Assembly: GCA_944989445.1 (NCBI GenBank)
Contig: CALYLW010000500.1
Span: 248,001-312,000 of the forward strand
DNA: 64,000 nucleotides
Source: Ampullaceana balthica
Taxonomy: Eukaryota > Mollusca > Gastropoda > Lymnaeidae
Direction: 5' to 3'
Shown here: positions 52,301 through 61,300 of the stretch, piece after piece
Layout: every line of letters begins with the position of its first letter
Position numbering within the stretch: position 1 is the stretch's first letter
The notes under the pieces: generated by a model
Told to the model about the DNA's origin: nothing
Database searches by the model: none
What the model saw: the letters and a program-made list of their open reading frames with translations, nothing else
Position numbers and translations under genes: made by a program

Positions 52301-55300
52301 TTACGAAAATGGAAAACTAATAAAGAGAAAGTTGTCAACTGTATCAAAGAAAAAGAAACAAATAAATTGCAAACAGTTTCATAGATAGAAAACAACTAAT
52401 CCAAGCTAAAGATGCCAAGCACTTAGAAGTATTAATACAGGAAAAATTGTCATGGAATCAGCATATAAATTAAATAATTAAAAAATCCAACCAAACTTTA
52501 GGTTTTATTACAAATGTAATAACAACATAAAACTACATTGCATTGGTCAGACCTATACTAGAGTATAGTGTATCAGATAAGATGAGAGAGAAATAATTTT
52601 TTTTATAAATTTCATTTTGCAACTTTAAGAATCATCAATCAAAATTTAATTATAATAGATGATGCAATATTCTTGCTCTAAAAGTTAAATGCAAACTATG
52701 CGACATCTTTTTTATGTTTTAACCAGAAAATTTTTACCATGAGAATATAACTACCTGGATGGCTGATTTTATCATCTGTTTTAAATATTTAAAAATTTAA
52801 ATTAACAGAGAGGAAAATGAAAATTTATACAAATTTTAGGTTGCTGTGATGCAGCTAAGATTTCATTTGCATGTCTGGCAAAGATATTATACTTATTAAA
52901 ATGCCTCTCCATATTTATAGGCTTTTCACTATAACTTTAAAGTCTGGGACAGATGTGTTAGCAAGTGGATTTCGTGCCCAACTTGTGCAAAAAGATGGAA
53001 GGATGACACATTTCTTTGTTGATCAAAGTAAAATCTTTACGGGACATATGACAGGTAACTAACTAGTTGTTCAAATATATCATCATGTATCTTCCAATAT
53101 TGATCACATTTCTGTCAACTTCTGGTTACATATTTTAAAAAACCCAATCACATCTCTTACTTAAATTTTTTGGAAAAGTATTATATTAAGAACTTCAAAA
53201 TATGATTGTTTAAAAAAAACAAAACAATCTTTACAAATTAGTTGGGATGTTACCAAACTTTTCTTATCTTTTTCTTTAGCTCACTTTTATTTTTTAAATT
53301 AGGCAAGTTTAAAAAAAATAATAAAACATATTGTTTTTCTAAAAAAAATTATATTGCTGGCTTCTCAAATTTAGTGATTTTTTCTTCTTAGACCAAACAG
53401 ATATACACGTGAATGCACACTTGGAAGACAGCTTATGGTCTATACGTATTTATGAAAGAAATGAGACCTTTGCTATTGAGGTGGGTTTAAAATATGACAC
53501 TGAAAAGACACTGAGTTATTTAAGTTTTCAAAGGTGATCTATTGACCCTTATTGATGTCATCCTGTAGTTTTTGATTTTTAAAAAATGTTTAATATTGTT
53601 GCTCATAGAATTAAGTTAGTATACTTTAGAATTTGTTACACACTGGACTAAAGGTATTTAAATACTTGAACTTGAGTGAAATAATTATCTTAATATTAAT
53701 ATTTCATCTCTGTTAATCTAAAAAGTTGTGCATTGTGCAAACATTTGTGTGCTTTTATTTTTTATCACTAGTTATTTCAAAGTTGTTGTAATTTACTGTT
53801 TTATCAAGTGACCTTTTTCTTTCTGGAGCTGTTAAAATGTGTGACTAAAAAATCAACTTCTTTTGTTTTAAATCTCTGATCTCAGCCAGCTTGGACACTT
53901 TTAAAACCATCAGAGAACCCAAGAAATGACACTCTCATTGCATACAGAAGTTCTGACTTTTCAAATGACACTGGGAATTGGTAACATTTTATAAACTTAC
54001 CTCCTGTACTGATATATATTATATCTGTGTCCCCCCCAAAAAGTATCTTTTTGTTGAGGGTGAGAAAGTAAGAGAAATATTTTATTTTATTATAAAAAAA
54101 TTCATTCAATGACATAGCTCTGTAAAATAAAATGAGAATGCATGGCAAACAAGAAATAATCTAGACATTCTAAATAAGATTCTTTCACTCTAACATTATC
54201 TGAAAAATACTTGGGAATGAATTAAATTAGAACATAAGTTTTAAATTTATTTTCATGGGCCACTAATGGATCGTTTGAAAGGACCAGTGATATCTTTGAG
54301 CTCCATTTATGTTTCAATTTTATTATGTATTAAAAAAAAAGCTCTTCAAAGCAGCTATAGGCATTTCTTTCAATGGCAAAGGGTTCTGTCTATTCAAAAG
54401 TCAAAGAGCCATGAGTTAGATACCTTAAATATTAATTTATAACTAAAATAATGTTGTTGTTTTTCTTAAAAGATAATAATTGAAAATATCTTTTTGGCAA
54501 GAGTGGAGGGATGGAAAGCATGTATAATAAATATTGTTTTCACAATTTAAGAAAATAAAATTATATAAAATTTCACTCATTAAAAAAAAGACAGCTAACT
54601 CACTGTGCCACATCCTTGGTTTTTGTATATGAAAAACACATGTGCGTAGAGTACATGCTGAAATTAATTTAAATTGCATAATGTTATCCTAATTCTTGTA
54701 AAATATTTTAGAAAGATTATAATTTATGTTGTTGCTTTTTAAGGACCTTTAATTTGAGTCAAACATTTGTTGTTTCAGTGGCTCTGACAACTTTGTGAGC
54801 CCAATGTATTTTGACAAAATTAAGCTTTCCTCATTTGAAGGTAATGGAAATGATATGTATTTTTGAAGCAAAAAAGTTTTAAAACTTTTAGCGTCTGTAA
54901 TCCTCTTTGGTATAACAGATTATACTAAGATGCCCCAAAAAAGGGACATATTTAATTCTGAAGAACAAAAAATATTGTTGATTCATTTCTGAAAGCTTGA
55001 GAAAACATAGCTTGATTGGTTTATATTAATCGTTAAGGTATATTTACTTTTGATAACTTTAATTATATAGCAAGTTTTTACATCTGAGAAGCTATAAGTT
55101 TTCAATGGTGATAAATGCTTTAGTGTTGCATTATTGATCTTCCATGATGACTTGCTCTGCTCAGCTTTGCAGAGATTGAAGCAATGCATTGATCTGATGG
55201 CAATTAAAAAGTATTACTTGGTGTCTTTTGAAATTTAAGAAATTCTTTATATGGAATTAGTCTTGATAAAATAAAATATCTTTAAAATTTAAATTTTAAC

Positions 55301-58300
55301 AAATGTACAAAGCCACCTAATGTATATGGTAAAGATTTCATTATTTTTCATATTGTCTCCCCTATTAAATGACATCACATTGTTTTAGTCAATAATTGAC
55401 CCATCTAGCCTAAATCATCACTAATTCGGTACACATTTGAGATACTCTTATAATTCTACGAAATTTTCATTATCTAATGACTAAGACAAATTTCTAGGTC
55501 TTCCAGTGAATAATTTAAATTAATTTCTTAATCCATCACTGTAATATTTCATTCTTTTCAACTAAAAAACCTATTTTTGGGGCTTTGACAAAACCCTGAA
55601 AGACGGTTATGTGTACGGATATGCGCATACATAATTATCTCCTGTGAACAAAAAAAAACAACGGTCAAATCCCTCCCATTGATCCCAGGCAATTGACTTC
55701 TCTCTATACATATAATAGTTAAGATCATGTTTTAATATCTGCTTCAATAACAGTAGCTTCTCCTTAACGTTATTGCCAATCACATTACATGGTTGCAGAG
55801 CTCATCACATTATGGGTCTAGGTGCTCCATGCCTACTCTTAAATGTTAAGTTAGCATAAGCTGCCCCAAACGTGTATATTTAATTTTTCCTCATGGTAGC
55901 AAGCTATTATTTTTATTTTCTGGAGCTTTCATTGTGTGTAAGGTGTCTATATTTTATGTGGTCTAACTTGATAAAAGCTATTTGTGAAAACTTTGTGATA
56001 GGACTTTAAGTCAAATATTTCTTATCCCATGTCAATGAAGTTATTAAAAAATCAAACAAAACCTTAGGCTTTATAAAAAAAAACTTTAACAAATGTAATA
56101 GAGATATAAAACTAAAATGCTACCTCACTTTGGTGAGACCTGTACTAGAATATGCATCTTCTGTATGGGACCCATCCACCAAAGAAAACATTGATAAACT
56201 AGAACAAATTCAAAAAAGAGATGCCAGATTCATTATTGGAGAATATTCAAAACTGACAAGAATAACACCATTAGTTAAATCATTAAACCTTGAAACACTA
56301 GAGGATAGAAGAACCAAGAGCAAAGTAGTAATCATACATAAAGCAATTAATTCTAATTTAGAAATACAACACAACGATAACTTAATACGACCCTCAGATA
56401 GACATAAGGATAAAAACACCTTTCTTATTCCGTATGCAAGAACAAACACATACAAGTTTTCCTTCTTCCCGTCCGGAATTCGGGCGTGGAATGGGTTGCC
56501 TGAAGAATCCAGGAAAACCAACACTTTATCAACATTTAAATCTCTAATAAAAATGCAGGACTAAACACAAACCATAGATAAGCGTAGGACGCAATAATCT
56601 TCTGTATAGAAGGAGCGTCTGTAAACAGATAATATCTGTTTGTTGGTAAGATTTTTTTAGCAATAGGACGATAGTTGGAATACTCAGTAGGAAATATTTA
56701 TTTGGTCATAGGACTGTAGTTCAAATTCTTAATTATTTTCTGTAAGATTTGTTTTTCTCTTCAGTTTCAAAGGACACATCTGTTATTGATTTCAGTATAA
56801 CTCTCCAGTTTTGTTTCAATTAGCCTTTAAGATGTTTCTTGTCTAGTATTCCAAACCTTCCAGCCATCTACATCTGCTGTCTCTCTTCTAAGAGGGAATA
56901 GCTCAATATTAGTGTGCATTTCACAAGCTATTTCTTTCAGTCTGGCAATAATTATAGAGATACAAATTTGATTTGAAAATAAAGTTTTCCTTCTCCTCAA
57001 CAAAGCTTGTATAGTAAATAATATTTTTCTTATTTCTTTCATTCCATTTTGTAGGTCATCATGGCCGCACCAAGAGAGAAAACACCAAGAACACTTGTGT
57101 TATTTATCTGGTTGCTGACTTCTCATTTTTCACAAACAGATGCAAACGCCATCATTTAACATGCTCTGCTCTAATGGCACGTTAACTGTGTTAAATCTGT
57201 GTTAACTGTGTTAAATCTGTGTTAACTGTGTTAAATCTGTGTTAACTGTGTTAAATCTGTGTTAACTGTGTTAAATCTGTGTTAACTGTGTTAAATCTGT
57301 GTTAACTGTGTTAAATCTGTGTTAACTGTGTTAAATCTGTGTTAACTGTGTTAAATCTGTGTTAACTGTGTTAAATCTGTGTTAACTGTGTTAAATCTGT
57401 GTTAACTGTGTTAAATCTGTGTTAACTGTGTTAGATCTGTGTTAACTGTGTTAAATCTGTGGCTTTTTACACCAAATACTGCAAGTCTGTTTAGTGATAA
57501 TTTATAAAAAAAAGGCTAATTGCATTTTTAAAATAATTCGAGTTAAAAGTTTATATGGAGGCTTTATTGTGTTTATTAATTCATACTCTTGCATTATCTG
57601 AAAACGTTATTCTGTTGCCATTGAGGTAACATACCAATCCATACTTAACTCCCTAAGCTCTAATATATAAGGTAAACTTCAATGTTTTTTCCTTAGATAA
57701 GTTTGATACATCATGTAGATGCCATATTCAGGAAGTCAGAATTTATAGACAGTCATTTTGTCATTCACAAAGGAATTGGGATTCAAATAGGAAAGGTAGG
57801 CTACTCTGGTTGGTTTGTTTACATCAGTGGTCACAAATGTATGTGTAAAAAAATATTTTTTTAAGATAACATATTGTTATGGATATATCTTTCTAATGGT
57901 TTTTGTTTATTTGTAAGATCATTCAATTATACTTGAAAAATGGTGATGGAAAGAATTCTCTTTAATGTTTATGAAAATTGTTCAGTACACCAACCAGAAG
58001 CTAGATGCTACAACAATGCTCCTGGCCGGGGTGGGGGGTGTAAATACATACCTATTACTGATTATTAATGCCCTACAATGTGTCCTCTTGGTATACTAAA
58101 TTGTTGGCCTCTTTGCTGAATACCAGGATTAGTTAAACTTAAAACACATTGAACTACAAAAATTTACAATCTGAAGATGTATGTACCAGGGCTGTTAGCA
58201 ATTAATTTAAATTTAATCGATAAATTTTGAAAAATTAACGATTAATTAATCGTTAAATTCGATTAAAGCCAAAAATTAAAATTTATGACGTCATAAGTAA

Positions 58301-61300
58301 CACTTATTAAACGTTCTTGTTGAAAATCTGAATAACACTGGAATGTCTCCTTTATATGTCTAATTGACAATATAACTAGCCGAGCTGAACAATCATTCAC
58401 ATGGAACTGAGGTAACTGGTATGCACAAAACAGTTTTGGCAAGAAAGGACCATATCATACATCGGTGTTCATTAAGTTTCCACCTTTGTAGAGGGTTAAT
58501 GGATTCAGGAACTTTCATCTCCATTTTGTAACCCAGTAATTCATCAGAAGAGCTGTCGTCATTTTTTGTCTCTGAGTTAGACTCCATTTCTGCCATTAGC
58601 TTAATACGCTTTTCATTTGGTTTGATAAGTAGGCGAAGTGTTAGAACCATGGTAGGCAAACTTTATCAACATTTTGAACATTCCCGTCAGTCAATAGTTA
58701 AAAACCAAAATGTTCCTGTAATCGTCAGGAAATGTATTATTTATCGGCCCCTATTTTTTTGAATTCCAATAATTTGTGAGTGATGGGTCGATTAATGGCT
58801 AAAAATAATTTAATCGTTAAAATTTTGTAACGATTAATCGAGAAATTAATAATTAATTTCCGCAGCCCTAGTATGTACTAAGCTTTTGTTGTTTTTGTAG
58901 TGTAGCTGTGATCAGCATTATGTATAGAGTGGATTTATTTAACACCACCTAATGAAAAATATTCACTGTGCCACATTTAAACTATCTGCCATCGTTGGTG
59001 TGATGATTTCTTAACAATGTGACTTGTGTACATTGCAGCTTGTTCTTTACACCACACACACCTACTCAGCCGACACACTCTACCCACACTTTAATGCCAA
59101 GGGCATTGATTGGACAGCTTATACAAAACTGTTTGTAAGTCGACTTTTTCTGTTGATTATCATCGCTGAAGTACAAGTAAAAAACCCAAACAGCAAAGTA
59201 CCCCAGAGGCCCCCGCATTTGCCCAAACTAGTTCTCTCCACCTGCTTATAGCCTGTAGCACCCACAATTTCTGCCAGCCAGTTTTAACTTTAAAATAAAG
59301 AACATCAATTCACTTAATTAAAAAAAAAGACAAAAAATAATCAGTTGCTTAATGTACTTAAAATAATCAGCTTCAAACTATTTTGTGTATTTATTGTTTT
59401 CAAAGCAATAAGAAAATATTTTAAATTTTATTTTCCACTAGATTTTTAGGCAGTGTTTAAATTTTAAAACACTTTTTTAAACTGACTATAAAACATCAAC
59501 CAGGCTTTTCTTAAAATCAAGTTCTCATGTCACTCATAAGTACTTTGTAATTGAATACAATCACACATGTTGAATACAGGCAGACACTTTCGGTACAAGA
59601 TAAGGCTTTCAATATTTTGATGATGACGATTTCTGCTCAGAAATATATTGTTCAGAGATCAATACTTATTTTGATATTTTACAGTCTTTTTCCTACTTCA
59701 TGAGTTATTTGAGGGAGGAGTATTGTCTATGTCACTTGCTGACCAGCCACGGAATGAGCAATCGAATTTTGGGTTTGGCCTATGGGAATTCCATCTGTAG
59801 CAGTAAGTCTTTGGCAACCTAATAATTCCATCTGTAGCAGTAAGTCCTTGGCAACCTAATAATTCCATCTGTAGCAGTATGTCCTTGGCAACCTAATAAT
59901 TTCATCTGTAGCAGTAAATCTTTGGCAACCTAATAATTCCATCTGTAGCAGTAAGTCCTTGGCAACCTAATAATTCCATCTGTAGCAGTAAGTCTTTGGC
60001 AACCTAATAATTCCATCTGTAGCAGTAAGTCCTTGGCAACCTAATAATTCCATCTGTAGCAGTAAAGTCCTTGGCAACCTAATAATTTTATTTTTATTTT
60101 TTACTTTGAATTAAATTTCTCCAATACAAAGGTAATTTTAAGCTATTATTAAGTCTACTTTGATTAGTTACCATTTATATTACCAAAATAATGTTATTAT
60201 TTTCTTTCTATTAACAGTTAATTATTTTTGTCTATCATGATCAGTTAATTATTATTTTATTTCCTTTGATTATTTGCTAACATTCTGTAGTTCCAAGGAG
60301 AGGCAACACCCTTGAAAGTTCTGGACTTTCCTCAGATATGGATGAAATTTTTGGACCTCTGTCTAGTGTACAGCTGAATCTTGTTATGGCTCATGGTATG
60401 TATTTGTTATTGAGACATATAATATGTACTATGTGTTAATGAGCCATATGTTGTGTGGTGCTATTGAGACGTATTGTTTATATTTGTTATAGAAATATAC
60501 AGTCGGACCACGCTAACTCAAACTTCCCTAAGTCGAAAACCTCCCTATATGGAATTAATTGATGGTCCTGGCCTAATTCCATACGACTAATGTATTTTAG
60601 ATCTCCTTAACTCGAAGATTTTTGGCTTCCAACTTCCCTTAGTTGAATTTTCCAAGGCATTTGCTGCATGCTGTGACTTTATTATAAAGAAAAATCTTAC
60701 TTCCCCCATCCCGTCTGTGGAGTGAGTAAAGTGGGGGAGGAGAGGGAAGGTGTCTCCTCTCACGGGCTTGTGTCGGTATGTAAAAGCAAGTTGACTTCCT
60801 TTCCTGTCAAGCCTTCTAGCCGGTATGGCTGTCCCCCAACCCTCAATATCAACATTGTCCTTGATTAATCTGCGCCTATTACGCCATTTTTCCAAACTCA
60901 AAAATTCCTTAAGTCGATTTTTTTTTCGGGTCCCTTTGAGTTCGACTTTGAGAAGGCTGACTGTATTTTGTACTTGGTATGTGAAAATGCAGTATGTTCT
61001 TGTTATATGAGTATGAAGTATATACTTTTTATGCTAACAAAGGGTATGTATTTATTTTGGGAACATAAGGTTGATATTCAGAAATAGCTTATTTAATTTT
61101 TACGGGAATAGAGCGCGAATTTGTTGAAAATTTTTTCCCCCATAATATTGTTATTGATACCTTTAATTTTTTATTGCAAGAGATTATCAATTACATCAAT
61201 TACATCAATTACATCAATTACATCAATTACATCAATTACAACAGTTTTTAATATTCCAAGTTACTATTCCTCCCAATAATTTAAACAAAAAAGCAAAACA

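Noticed and set aside
56130..56564. An extra exon of the plus-strand ADAM17-like gene.
   Set aside because: The sequence is a LINE C-terminus followed by the LINE 3' tail, and flanking exons join in phase without it.
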